A stretch of DNA of 64,000 nucleotides. It comes from Microlunatus speluncae. Its GTDB lineage: Bacteria > Actinomycetota > Actinomycetes > Propionibacteriales > Propionibacteriaceae. The position numbers and the translations under genes were made by a program. Position 1 is the first letter of the stretch. Every line of letters begins with the position of its first letter. The stretch is from assembly GCF_009299835.1 (NCBI RefSeq), contig NZ_VKCZ01000020.1, positions 434,001 through 498,000 on the forward strand. Reading direction: 5' to 3'. This document shows positions 43,337 through 51,479 of the stretch, piece after piece. The notes under the pieces are model-generated. The model saw only the letters and a program-made list of their open reading frames with translations, was not told the DNA's origin and did not search any database.

Positions 43337-43490
43337 CTCGATCTGCTCAGAATGCGCCGAGGTAGTTGGAATGTCAACCACCTGCATGCCAGAAACCCGA
43401 GCCATCGTGGCGAAGGCTCGGGTCGTGGCAAACAGTCTAGCTAGGAAGAATTTCTACACGCCGGCGAAAACATTCGGGGCCGTCGAAAGG

Positions 43491-43880
43491 TCAGGACTGC
43501 CAGAGCGCCAGGCAGAAGGGATGCCCGGCCGGATCGAGCAGGACCCGCCAGGTCTCGCCCGGCTGCTGCTCCGGCACGGTCGCCCCGAGCTCGACGGCGA
43601 GCTTCTCGGCGGCCGGGATGTCCGCGACCTTGAGATCGAGGTGGAACTGCTTCTCGCTCCGGTCGTCGGGCCAGGCAGGCGGCGTGTAGTGGTCGACCTT
43701 GCCGAAGCCGATGGCCGGGCCGCCGCTCTCACTGGTGAGCATGGCGGCGTTCTCGTCCTGGTAGGCGACGGTCATCCCGAGCAGCCGGGAATAGAAGGCG
43801 GCCAGCGGTGTCGGGTCGGCACAGTCGATGGTGAACATGGCCACGCTGGCCGGAGCCGGGGGTAGTTGGTGTTCGGTCAT
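43491..43880 (-). CDS. VOC family protein
   Basis: 129 residues. SVAMFTIDCADPTPLAAFYS and MTVAYQDENAAMLTSES open the first module; KQFHLDLKVADIPAAEKLAV and VLLDPAGHPFCLALW close the second. Same subtype as the protein at 19846-20286. The function is unknown. Confidence 0.88.
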   Translation of the reverse strand: MTEHQLPPAPASVAMFTIDCADPTPLAAFYSRLLGMTVAYQDENAAMLTSESGGPAIGFGKVDHYTPPAWPDDRSEKQFHLDLKVADIPAAEKLAVELGATVPEQQPGETWRVLLDPAGHPFCLALWQS

Positions 43881-43884
43881 GGCG

Positions 43885-44325
43885 CCGAGTCAACCGCGTC
43901 CGGAGTCGGTCGGATTGGACGAATCCGACATCCGCGGCAGTCGGCTGGCGGTATCGCCGCTTGCGCGTCCGGCTTGGGCGGGGGCTGTTCGCCGGGATAA
44001 CGGGTACGAACGTCAACGGCAGCCGGAGTTCGTGCAGGGCAAGCGCCAAACGCAGCACCGCTGGATGACCACGATCTTGCGCCAGAACCCATGACCACGG
44101 TGCCGCGACCGTGACGAAGAACTCGGAAGCCAGTTGTCGGAAGGCCAGCGATTCGCGGTCACTGAGGTCGGACATTCGGATCGGTCCTTCACCGCGAACC
44201 CGATGAAGGAATGCCGACTCGTCCGCAGTCAGCGGGAGGCACAGGTCACGCAGGGTGTCGAAAATCCTGTCACCGGTGATCTCGCCGAAGCCGGGTTGAA
44301 GCTTCAGTCTGAGCGTCGCGGCCAT
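43885..44325 (-). CDS. hypothetical protein, uncertain 3' end
   Basis: An open frame from ATG at 44325 reading MAATLRLKLQPGFGEITGDR, then IFDTLRDLCLPLTADESAFL and LASEFFVTVAAPWSWVLAQD looks protein-like (amphipathic helices, acid/hydrophobic balance) for about 110 residues, after which it becomes Arg/Pro-rich and runs into the VOC gene in another frame (full frame ends at 43729). It may be real with a frameshift near 44000. No family recognised. Confidence 0.4.
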
Positions 44326-44663
44326 TCGGATCGAACCTAGTCAGTCGGAACGGTGAGTCGGCGGTATATCGCGAAGCGCCGCTTTCGCCGCCTAGTCTGT
44401 AGATTCAGTGCGACGTCATGGTTGTTCCGTAGCTCGACGTCGCATTAAGGACCGAGCCTTCGACGACCGGTGCGTCGACCAGGAGGACCGACCCATTGAG
44501 GTTGGCGATGGCCGAAACGATCATGGCGCCACCGATCGCCGTCGCAATGGAAGGGCGCTCCGCTGATGGGATGGCGGAGTAGTTGTCGCACCTCCATGAC
44601 TGTCGCTGTGAATCCCGGCCCCGAACGACAATGAAGACTTGTCGGCTTGGAGGATTGCCTACC
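44326..44663. other. lower-GC region, no firm gene
   Basis: Visibly less GC-rich than its surroundings. A minus-strand frame 44405-44710 contains a hydrophobic stretch (SIATAIGGAMIVSAIANLNG) but no good start or family match; it may be a remnant. Confidence 0.4.
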
Positions 44664-44966
44664 CTACGAGCGGGAGCGCAAGGCGACCGCAGCCGCAGCA
44701 CAGAGTGCAACAGTCAGCGGAACTCCGAGCAGGAGCACTATGATCCCGCCAGGATCCAAGGACCAAGATGGTGGGATCTCGCTTCCCAGAACGGTTACCA
44801 GGTTGGGGACGGCAACGTCCTCACGATTCTTGAAGGCGCGATCTGAAGCCACCAGAAAGAGGATGAAGGCGATCGCTGTCGCGATGCCGATGCCGATGCA
44901 GAAGACGAGTGTGAACACCTTTATCACGCTGCCGTTCGGGCTGCTGGCGACAGCAGGGCTGTTCAT
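44664..44966 (-). CDS. small two-pass membrane protein
   Basis: 100 residues from ATG at 44966, with AAAGGA about 9 bases upstream. Two membrane segments: VIKVFTLVFCIGIGIATAIA and IIVLLLGVPLTVALCAAAAV, separated by a polar loop with FKNREDVAVPNLVTVLGSEI. Not a family I recognise. It lies just downstream of a truncated ABC ATPase on the same strand, so it could be the surviving part of a transporter locus. Confidence 0.6.
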   Translation of the reverse strand: MNSPAVASSPNGSVIKVFTLVFCIGIGIATAIAFILFLVASDRAFKNREDVAVPNLVTVLGSEIPPSWSLDPGGIIVLLLGVPLTVALCAAAAVALRSRS

Positions 44967-44984
44967 GTGAGGATCCTTTCTATC

Positions 44985-45205
44985 ATCCGGCTCGCGTCTG
45001 GAGCGAGGTCTCGATCGGGACCTGTGATTTGCCAGTCCTCGCAGGATAACTTCAAGGAGAGTGTGGACCTCCGGATCCAAGCCACTGAACGGCTCGTCGA
45101 GGAGCAGCAGTCCTGGTCGACCCAGCTCGGCGACAAGGTGCAATTTCTTGCGCATGCCGTGGGAGTAGGTGCCTATCCAGTGAGATAAGCGGGTAGTTCT
45201 AGTGT
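44985..45205 (-). pseudogene. ABC transporter ATP-binding protein, internal fragment
   Basis: About 50 codons of an ABC ATPase survive: LSHWIGTYSHGMRKKLHLVA (signature region, C-loop) and LLLLDEPFSGLDPEVHTLLE (Walker B and D-loop). Walker A is absent upstream and the H-loop is absent downstream: after LRGLANH the frame becomes Arg-rich. This is a gene remnant in a lower-GC patch. Confidence 0.75.
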
Positions 45206-45299
45206 ATCCGGCACGAATTTAAGACAGGTCTTCGCGCTGGTGCTCGACGCATCTTGATCAGCGATCATGATTTCTCCGTTGTCTTGGGTGGCGACGCCG

Positions 45300-45326
45300 A
45301 AGTGTCGGTGATGAACACCGACACTT
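45300..45326 (+). promoter_or_regulatory. perfect 11-bp dyad upstream of the MarR gene
   Basis: aagtgtcggtg, atgaa, caccgacactt: a 27-base palindrome ending 35 bases before the MarR start, and just before an AT-rich CATATAG word that may be the -10 box. A typical MarR-type operator for autoregulation of the downstream operon. Confidence 0.65.
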
Positions 45327-45361
45327 CGGATCCCGCGGCCAGGTTGCTAGCATATAGATGC

Positions 45362-45910
45362 ATGAGGTATGAGTCGCGGGTCGTGAATCTGCTGGGCGCG
45401 ATCGTGGTCGGGGCGCACGACCGGCTGGCCGAGGTCACCCAGCGGGCCGCGGGGCGCACCGGGGTGACCGCGGCCGCATTGGCCACGCTGGCCCAGTATC
45501 CGGGGTTGACCGTGGAGCAGTTGCGGCGCTGCTTGGGCATCAGCCAGCCCGCGACGGTCCGGACGGTCGATGCCCTGCAGGCGGGCGGACTGCTGGTCCG
45601 AGGGCCCGGAGCGGACCGCCGGTCCCTGGCGCTTCGGCTCACGCCGGCGGGGCTGGAGCGGGCCGGCCAGGTGCTGCGGGCGCGGGCCGAGGTCCTCGAT
45701 CCGCTGCTCGACGGGCTGGGGGACGCGGATCGCCGGGCGCTGGAGACGGTGCTGGAGCACCTGCTGGATCGGCTGACCACCAGCGCGCGACGGGCCGACG
45801 AGATCTGTCGGCTGTGTGACCTCGGTGCCTGCCCGCCGGACCGCTGCCCGGTCGAATGCGCCGGCCGGCGACACGAACGCGTCGACCAGGATTCAAGAGA
45901 CACGCCCTAG
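45362..45910 (+). CDS. MarR family transcriptional regulator with Cys-rich tail
   Basis: 182 residues from MRYESRVVNLLGAI (earlier ATGs at 45311 and further are possible but overlap the operator). The winged HTH is PGLTVEQLRRCLGISQPATV, RTVDALQAGGLLVRGPGADR, RSLALRLTPAG (wing). The C-terminal tail ICRLCDLGACPPDRCPVECA has five Cys and could bind zinc or sense thiols/oxidants. First gene of an operon with a ureohydrolase-fold protein and two SMR subunits. Confidence 0.88.
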   Translation: MRYESRVVNLLGAIVVGAHDRLAEVTQRAAGRTGVTAAALATLAQYPGLTVEQLRRCLGISQPATVRTVDALQAGGLLVRGPGADRRSLALRLTPAGLERAGQVLRARAEVLDPLLDGLGDADRRALETVLEHLLDRLTTSARRADEICRLCDLGACPPDRCPVECAGRRHERVDQDSRDTP

Positions 45911-45921
45911 GAGCGGAGATC

Positions 45922-46830
45922 ATGATCGACATCATCGAAGTGCCCTTCAACTCGGCCGGCACGGCCGACAGCGTCGCCGGTGGTCCCGCCGCGCTGCTGC
46001 ACGCGGGGATCGAGCAGCGGTGGCGGAAGCCGACGGCGATCGGCCGGGTCGGTGAGGTCGACGTCGGTGCGCCGTCCACCGTCCGTGACCCGGCGAGCGG
46101 ACTGCTGGCCCTGGACTCCTTGATCACCATGACGGCAGCGGTACGAGACGCGGTGCGACGATCCTTGCGCGGCGATCACTTCCCGCTGGTCCTGGGCGGC
46201 GACTGTTCGCTCCTGTTGGGGACGATGAAGGCCGTCCAGGACGTACGGGGCGCCGCCGGACTGCTGTTCGTCGACGGCCACGAGGACGCCTGGCCACCAC
46301 GCCGGAGCACGACCGGGGAGGCGGCCGACTGCGAGCTCGGTCTGGCCCTCGGGCTGCATCGTGACGGTCTGCCCCCGGCCCTGATCGCCCAGCTTCCCGA
46401 CCTCGCCGCCGAGCACGTGGTCGCGCTCGGACCTCGTGATCAGGAAGAGATCGCCGCTCACCGGGCGGCCTCCGTCGCCAAGATCATCAGGCTGCACCGG
46501 GACGAACAGCTCCGCGGCCGAGCGGCCGGACCGGTCGGCGACGCGGTGCAGCGGTTCCGCAGCGCGGGGCTGTCGTGGTGGCTGCATGTTGATCTTGACG
46601 TGCTGACGACCGAGGCCCTGTCGGCGGTGGACTACCGCCAGCCCGGTGGCCTGACCTGGGCCGAGCTGCGCGCGATCACCACGGCCGGGCTGGCCGACGG
46701 CTGCCTCGGCCTGTCGCTGACGGACTACAACCCCGACCTCGATCCCGGCCGGCACCAGGCCCGCGCCATCGTCGACTACCTCGTCACGGCGTTCGATCAG
46801 GACCTCGTCGCCGCGGCCGCGGCGCGATGA
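45922..46830 (+). CDS. arginase/agmatinase (ureohydrolase) family protein with a variant metal site
   Basis: 302 residues; GGAGCGGAG precedes the ATG. The ureohydrolase fold is shown by FPLVLGGDCSLLLGTMKAV (family GGDHS; here His is replaced by Cys), LLFVDGHEDAWPP (DxHxD kept) and WWLHVDLDVLTTEAL (DxD kept). One of the Mn-binding His is therefore Cys. Members hydrolyse guanidino compounds to urea; whether this one is active is open. It overlaps the first SMR gene by four bases. Confidence 0.82.
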   Translation: MIDIIEVPFNSAGTADSVAGGPAALLHAGIEQRWRKPTAIGRVGEVDVGAPSTVRDPASGLLALDSLITMTAAVRDAVRRSLRGDHFPLVLGGDCSLLLGTMKAVQDVRGAAGLLFVDGHEDAWPPRRSTTGEAADCELGLALGLHRDGLPPALIAQLPDLAAEHVVALGPRDQEEIAAHRAASVAKIIRLHRDEQLRGRAAGPVGDAVQRFRSAGLSWWLHVDLDVLTTEALSAVDYRQPGGLTWAELRAITTAGLADGCLGLSLTDYNPDLDPGRHQARAIVDYLVTAFDQDLVAAAAAR

Positions 46831-47162
46831 GCTGGCTGCTGCTGGTGCTCGCGATCGGAGGGGATGTCGTCGGCACCGTCGCGCTCGACCGGGTCGCCGC
46901 CAGCCGGCGCCGCCGGGATGCCGTGGTCCGCTTCGTCTTCGCCGCCGCGGCCTACCTGATCGGCCTGTGGGCCTTCGCCCAGGCGCTGCGATCCGTGCCC
47001 ACCGCAGTCGCCGACGCGATCTTCTTCGCCGGCGCCACCGCGGTGATCGCCGTCGTCGGCGTGGTCCGGCTCGGTGAGGTCGTCACCGTCCGCAAGGTTG
47101 TGGCGCTGGCCTTGATCATCATCGGCGTCGCGGTCCTCCGGCTGGGACCCGGCCATGGCTGA
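46827..47162 (+). CDS. SMR/EamA-type small transporter subunit 1
   Basis: 111 residues, four membrane segments as in small multidrug resistance (SMR) proteins. In the first helix the EmrE Glu14 position reads AIGGDVVGTVAL, so Asp replaces the usual Glu. The end VRKVVALALIIIGVAVLRLG is the usual fourth helix. ATG overlaps the ureohydrolase stop (ATGA), and the next subunit overlaps it, so the two SMR proteins probably form a heterodimer exporting a cationic compound. Confidence 0.8.
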   Translation: MSWLLLVLAIGGDVVGTVALDRVAASRRRRDAVVRFVFAAAAYLIGLWAFAQALRSVPTAVADAIFFAGATAVIAVVGVVRLGEVVTVRKVVALALIIIGVAVLRLGPGHG

Positions 47163-47565
47163 ATCCGCACCGCAGCAGCGGACCGGCGGGAATGATCATC
47201 GGCACGGCCGGCGCCGCTTGCTGGCGTGGGGCGCGCTCTTCCTTGCCATCACCCTGGACGTCGCGCAGGTGTTCGCACTCGAAGCCTCCGCCGGCTTCAC
47301 CAGCCCCCTGCTGACCTCGGCGGCCGTCCTGGCCTTCGTCGCCGAGCTCGTCCTCTTCACCCTCGCCCTGCGGCACATCCCGCCCACCAACGCCTACGCG
47401 CTGCTCGGGTTGAGCACCGTGGCCGTGTCCGTCATCAGCATCGGCTGGCTGGGGGAACAGGTCACCATCGTCAAGGCCGTCGCGCTGGCCGCCGTCATGG
47501 CCGGCGCCGCGCTGCTCAACTCCGACGCCAGCTCCCGTGATGAACGTCGCATGAACACTGGTTGA
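47155..47565 (+). CDS. SMR/EamA-type small transporter subunit 2
   Basis: 136 residues; starts with a basic 20-residue head, then four membrane segments. First helix ALFLAITLDVAQVFALEASA again has Asp at the usual Glu position. HIPPTNAYALLGLSTVAVSV matches the A.P.s.aYA-type third helix of SMR proteins. It overlaps subunit 1 by eight bases. Likely partner in a paired exporter with subunit 1. Confidence 0.8.
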   Translation: MAESAPQQRTGGNDHRHGRRRLLAWGALFLAITLDVAQVFALEASAGFTSPLLTSAAVLAFVAELVLFTLALRHIPPTNAYALLGLSTVAVSVISIGWLGEQVTIVKAVALAAVMAGAALLNSDASSRDERRMNTG

Positions 47566-47597
47566 CCTCCGGCTGAACAAATGTTTAGCCTAGTGGG

Positions 47598-48206
47598 GTG
47601 GAGATCGACTCGGCAGCCGCGCGGATCCGGGAGGCGGCGATCGACCAGTTCGGCCGGACCGGCTTCGCCGGCACGACGGTGCGTGCGATCGCCGCCCGGG
47701 CGGGGGTCTCGCCGGCGTTGATCATGCATCACTTCGGCACCAAGGACGGGCTGATCGAGCACTGTGACGGCTACGTGCTCGCCCACGTGGAGCGACTGCG
47801 TGGCGACTTCCTGCGCGGCGAGACCAAGATCGACTCGGTCACCGGCTATCTGGCCGACCGGCCGGAACTGTTGCCGATGACCCGCTATCTGAGCCAGGCC
47901 CTGATGGCCGGCGGCGCGGCCGGCCGGAGCGTGTTCGACCGGATGATCGACGTCGCCCGGAGCAATCTGGAGACCGGCATCGAGGTCGGACGGATCCGCC
48001 CGACCGACGACCTGGAGGCGCGCGCGGCCGTGCTCGCCGCCTGGAACGCCGCGGTGATCATGCTCGGCGACGCGATCGCCGCGCGGCTCGATGCGGACAA
48101 CATCCTCGACCCGGCGATCGTGGACCGGGTCCAGGCCACGGCCCTGGACATCTACACCCGCGGACTGTTGATCAATGAGGAGAGCCCTGATGACGTACGT
48201 TCGTGA
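47598..48206 (+). CDS. TetR family transcriptional regulator
   Basis: 202 residues from a GTG. HTH: IREAAIDQFGRTGFAGTTVR, AIAARAGVSPALIMHHFGTK, DGLIEHC. The C-terminal ligand domain is helical with VFDRMIDVARSNLETGIEVG. It overlaps the start of the rifampin-phosphotransferase-like gene, so it is co-translated with it. Just upstream, the AT-rich patch gaacaaatgtttagcctagt may hold the promoter. Confidence 0.88.
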   Translation: MEIDSAAARIREAAIDQFGRTGFAGTTVRAIAARAGVSPALIMHHFGTKDGLIEHCDGYVLAHVERLRGDFLRGETKIDSVTGYLADRPELLPMTRYLSQALMAGGAAGRSVFDRMIDVARSNLETGIEVGRIRPTDDLEARAAVLAAWNAAVIMLGDAIAARLDADNILDPAIVDRVQATALDIYTRGLLINEESPDDVRS

Positions 48207-50769
48207 TCTTGCCGACGCCGGCTCGGGCCTGGCCGAGGTGGGCGGCAAGGGCAACTCCCTGGCGGCCATGATCAGCGCCGGATTCGACGTGCCGGACGGC
48301 TTCCAGGTCGTCACCGACGCCTATCGGGACTTCATCGATGATCATGGGTTGCAGGAGCCGATGGCGGCGATCCTGACCGAGGTGACCACGGCCGACCCGG
48401 CGTCCGCGACCCGGGCCGAGGCGTTGATCGGCGAGCTGTTCGCCGCGCACCCGGTGCCGGCTCCGGTGGCGACCGCGATCGAGAAGGCGTACGCCGATCT
48501 CGGCGCGCCGCCGGTCGCGGTCCGGTCCTCGGCCACCGCGGAGGATCTCGACTCGGCCTCCTTCGCCGGCCAGCAGGACAGCTTCCTCAACATCCGCGGG
48601 CCGGAGCAGCTGCTGGTCGCGGTGCGGGACTGCTGGGCCTCGCTGTGGACCGACCGGGCGATCGGCTACCGGGCCCGGCACGGCATCGACAGTGATCAGG
48701 TCGCGCTCGCGGTGGTGGTGCAGCGCCTGGTCGAGGCCGAGGCATCCGGCGTGATGTTCACGGTCGACCCGGTCACCGGGGCGACCGACCGGGTGGTGAT
48801 CAACTCCGCCTGGGGGCTCGGCGAGGCCGTGGTCAGCGGCGCCGTCACCCCCGACGTCTATCGCGTCGACCGGGCCGATCGTTCCGTGGCCGAGACCGTG
48901 GCCGAGAAGACGATCATGACCGTGCTGACCGAGCGCGGCACCGAAGAGGTGCCCGTCCCGGAGTCGCGGCGCACGCGGCCATCGCTGACCGAGGAGCAGG
49001 CCAGGGCGCTGGCCGACCTCGGGATCCGGCTGGCCGCCTGGGCCGGCGCCGAGCGCGACATCGAATGGTGCCGCACCGGCGACCGGCTGCAGATCGTCCA
49101 GTCCCGGCCGGTCACCACGGTCACCACGGTCGCCGCGGCCGCTGTCGTACCGAAGAGCGGGCCGGACCCCTGGAACGACGCCAAGCAGGAGCGCCAGCTC
49201 TGGGCCAACACCAACGTCGGTGAGGCGATGCCGGACGTGCTCACCCCGGCCTCCTGGTCGGCGGTGCGGCTGTTCCTCGACGCCACCATGCCGACGGTCA
49301 CCATTCCCGGACTCAAGGGGTACGGCCGGATCGCCGGCCGGATCTATCTCAACCTGTCGGCCCAGGCCGGGTTGCTCCGGTCGATCGGGATCGGCACCGG
49401 GCGCTATCGGTCCATGGTGAGCTCGGTCTTCGGCCGGATCCCGGACCGGTTGCCGATCCCGGTGCTTCGCCGGAGCCGGATCCGGGTGCTGCGCAGTCTG
49501 ATTCCGATCGTGGTCCGGTTGCGCGCCGAGGTCCGGCGCAACGCGCCCAAGATCGCCGAGTTCGGCGCCGAACACCCCGCTCTGTGCGAACGCCGGCGGG
49601 CCGAGATCGCCGCGGTCGAGGACCCCGCCGAGCTGGCCCGGCTGTGGCCCGAGGTGCTGCGGCCCGAGCTGGACCGGGCCAGCGTGATGCTCACCGCCGC
49701 GACCCGGGCGAGCGGCGGGGCGCCGATCTCGACGCCGGCGAGGCTGGCCAAGCTGGTCGGTGAGTCGGATGCGGCCGCGATCACGTCCGGGCTCGGTGCG
49801 TCGGCCGGTGAGCTGGCGAGCCTCGGCCTGGTCGCCGGGCTCGAGAAGCTGGCCACCGGCGAGATCGACACCGAGACCTTCAACCGGACCTATGCCCATC
49901 GTGGTCCGAACGAGTTCGAGCTGTCCGTGCCGCGGCCGGCCGAGGATCCGCACTGGATCGAGAGCCAGTTGGCCGAACGCCAGGGGGCGCCCGGCTTCGG
50001 TGACCTGATCGGACGGCAGGAGGAGCAGCAGCGGGCGGCCTGGCACCGGCTCGATGCGGCCCACCCGAAGGAGGCCAAGCGACTCCGGCCGCTGCTCGAT
50101 CGCTGGGCGCGGATGAGCCGGGACCGTGAACTGACCCGGACCGAGGTGGTCCGTTACTTCTGGGTGATCCGCGCCTTCGTGCTCCGGGCCGGCGAACTGA
50201 CCGGGCTCGGCGACGACGCCTTCTTCCTCACCCTGGACGAGCTCGTCGCCGTCCTCAGCGGCGCTCCGGTCGATCGGACCATGATCACCGAGCGCCGGGA
50301 TGCCTACGACCACTACCGGGCGTTGCCGGCGCCGCCGAGCTTGATCATCGGCCCGTTCGATCCGTACGCCTGGGCCCAGCAGCCGAGGCGCCGGACCGAT
50401 GTCTATGCTCCCGGCTACGACGACGATCATGACGCCGGCCCGATGATCACCGGGTTCGCCGGAGCCGGTGGCGTCGTCGAGGGCGTGGCCCGGGTGATCG
50501 ACAACCCGGACCAGGGTGATCAGCTGCGGACCGGCGAGGTGCTGGTCACCTCGATCACCAACGTCGGCTGGACTCCCTTGTTTCCCAGGGCGGCGGCCGT
50601 CGTCACCGATGTCGGCGCGCCGCTCTCGCACGCCGCCATCGTGGCCCGCGAGCTCGGCATCCCGGCGGTGGTCGGCACCGGCACGGCGACGATGCGGATC
50701 AGCTCCGGCGACCGGGTCAGGGTCGACGGGTCGGCGGGCACGGTCGAGGTCCTGTCCAGCCGTGGTTGA
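48190..50769 (+). CDS. rifampin phosphotransferase-like / PEP-utilising enzyme
   Basis: 859 residues, the length of rifampin phosphotransferase (Rph). ATP-grasp domain about 5-320: EVGGKGNSLAAMISAGFDVP, AVRSSATAEDLDSASFAGQQ, VEAEASGVMFTVDPVTGATD, SAWGLGEAVVSGAVTPDVYR. A variable helical middle follows, and the swivelling His domain ends it: TSITNVGWTPLFPRAAAVVT, DVGAPLSHAAIVARELGIPA with the phosphocarrier His near residue 814. The layout fits Rph or a PEP-synthase-like enzyme; the middle domain would decide which. SD GAGGAGAG lies before ATG 48190; the stop overlaps the DNA glycosylase gene by eight bases. Confidence 0.82.
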   Translation: MTYVRDLADAGSGLAEVGGKGNSLAAMISAGFDVPDGFQVVTDAYRDFIDDHGLQEPMAAILTEVTTADPASATRAEALIGELFAAHPVPAPVATAIEKAYADLGAPPVAVRSSATAEDLDSASFAGQQDSFLNIRGPEQLLVAVRDCWASLWTDRAIGYRARHGIDSDQVALAVVVQRLVEAEASGVMFTVDPVTGATDRVVINSAWGLGEAVVSGAVTPDVYRVDRADRSVAETVAEKTIMTVLTERGTEEVPVPESRRTRPSLTEEQARALADLGIRLAAWAGAERDIEWCRTGDRLQIVQSRPVTTVTTVAAAAVVPKSGPDPWNDAKQERQLWANTNVGEAMPDVLTPASWSAVRLFLDATMPTVTIPGLKGYGRIAGRIYLNLSAQAGLLRSIGIGTGRYRSMVSSVFGRIPDRLPIPVLRRSRIRVLRSLIPIVVRLRAEVRRNAPKIAEFGAEHPALCERRRAEIAAVEDPAELARLWPEVLRPELDRASVMLTAATRASGGAPISTPARLAKLVGESDAAAITSGLGASAGELASLGLVAGLEKLATGEIDTETFNRTYAHRGPNEFELSVPRPAEDPHWIESQLAERQGAPGFGDLIGRQEEQQRAAWHRLDAAHPKEAKRLRPLLDRWARMSRDRELTRTEVVRYFWVIRAFVLRAGELTGLGDDAFFLTLDELVAVLSGAPVDRTMITERRDAYDHYRALPAPPSLIIGPFDPYAWAQQPRRRTDVYAPGYDDDHDAGPMITGFAGAGGVVEGVARVIDNPDQGDQLRTGEVLVTSITNVGWTPLFPRAAAVVTDVGAPLSHAAIVARELGIPAVVGTGTATMRISSGDRVRVDGSAGTVEVLSSRG

Positions 50770-51346
50770 TCTTGCTCGGCCGGTGGAGCAGGTCGCGCCG
50801 CTGCTGCTGAACGCGATCTTCCGGCACGGCGAGGTGGCGGTGCGGCTGACCGAGGTCGAGGCGTACGACGGCGCCAACGACCCGGCCTCGCACGCCTTCC
50901 GTGGTCGTACCCCGCGGAACGCGATCATGTTCGGCCCGCCGGGCTTCCTCTATGTCTACTTCTCCTACGGGATGCACTGGGCGGCCAACGTGGTCTGCGG
51001 CCCCGACGGCCGGTCGTCGGCGGTGCTGCTGCGGGCCGGCGAGGTGGTGGACGGGATCGAGCTGGCCCGGTCCCGCCGGCCGCCGACGATCCGCGACCGC
51101 GACCTGGCCCGCGGCCCCGGGCGACTCGCTCAGGCCCTCGGGCTGACCAAGGAGCAGCTGGGCAGCGACCTGTTCGGGCCCGGGCCGGTGACGCTGACGC
51201 CGGCCTCCGTGGCACCGGCCGGGATCGCCTCCGGGCCCCGGGTGGGGGTCTCGGTTGCGGCCGATCGGCCGTGGCGGTTCTGGATCACGGGCGATCCCTG
51301 CGTGTCGCCGTACCGAAGGAGCCCACGAGCCCCCGCTCCGGGCTGA
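50762..51346 (+). CDS. alkyladenine (3-methyladenine) DNA glycosylase
   Basis: 194 residues from a GTG inside the last codons of the preceding gene. AAG-family marks: VRLTEVEAYDGANDPASHAF (catalytic Glu and following acidic residues), RGRTPRNAIMFGPPGFLYVY and FSYGMHWAANVVCGPDG, then RGPGRLAQALGLTKEQLGSD. It removes alkylated or deaminated purines, starting base-excision repair. Translation coupling to the PEP-utilising gene is unusual. A hairpin terminator follows. Confidence 0.93.
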   Translation: MVDLARPVEQVAPLLLNAIFRHGEVAVRLTEVEAYDGANDPASHAFRGRTPRNAIMFGPPGFLYVYFSYGMHWAANVVCGPDGRSSAVLLRAGEVVDGIELARSRRPPTIRDRDLARGPGRLAQALGLTKEQLGSDLFGPGPVTLTPASVAPAGIASGPRVGVSVAADRPWRFWITGDPCVSPYRRSPRAPAPG

Positions 51347-51359
51347 TTTCGGACCACTC

Positions 51360-51383
51360 AAAGCCGCCGGAATCGGCTTTTTT
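51360..51383 (+). terminator. rho-independent terminator
   Basis: aaagccg, loop ccggaat, cggctttttt: a 7-bp stem with a T-run of six, 13 bases after the DNA glycosylase stop. This is the clearest intrinsic terminator in the window together with 62863-62900. Confidence 0.85.
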
Positions 51384-51440
51384 CAAGGGATTTCGCCCGA
51401 AGGGTTTGGGTACCGGCCCGGAGTGTGCTTAGACTGCCAG

Positions 51441-51468
51441 CGTTTGGTAACGGTTTGATAAACGCAGG
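51441..51468 (+). promoter_or_regulatory. tandem GGTAACG/GATAAACG motif and RBS of the secreted-protein gene
   Basis: cgtttggtaacggtttgata then aacgcagg: two similar words (tggtaacg and tgataaacg) 11 bases apart, followed by AGGAGG 9 bases before the GTG. Direct repeats like this recall MtrA-type sites of cell-wall genes; that link is inference. A possible -10 TAGACT lies at 51430. Confidence 0.45.
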
Positions 51469-51479
51469 AGGCAGTTTTC

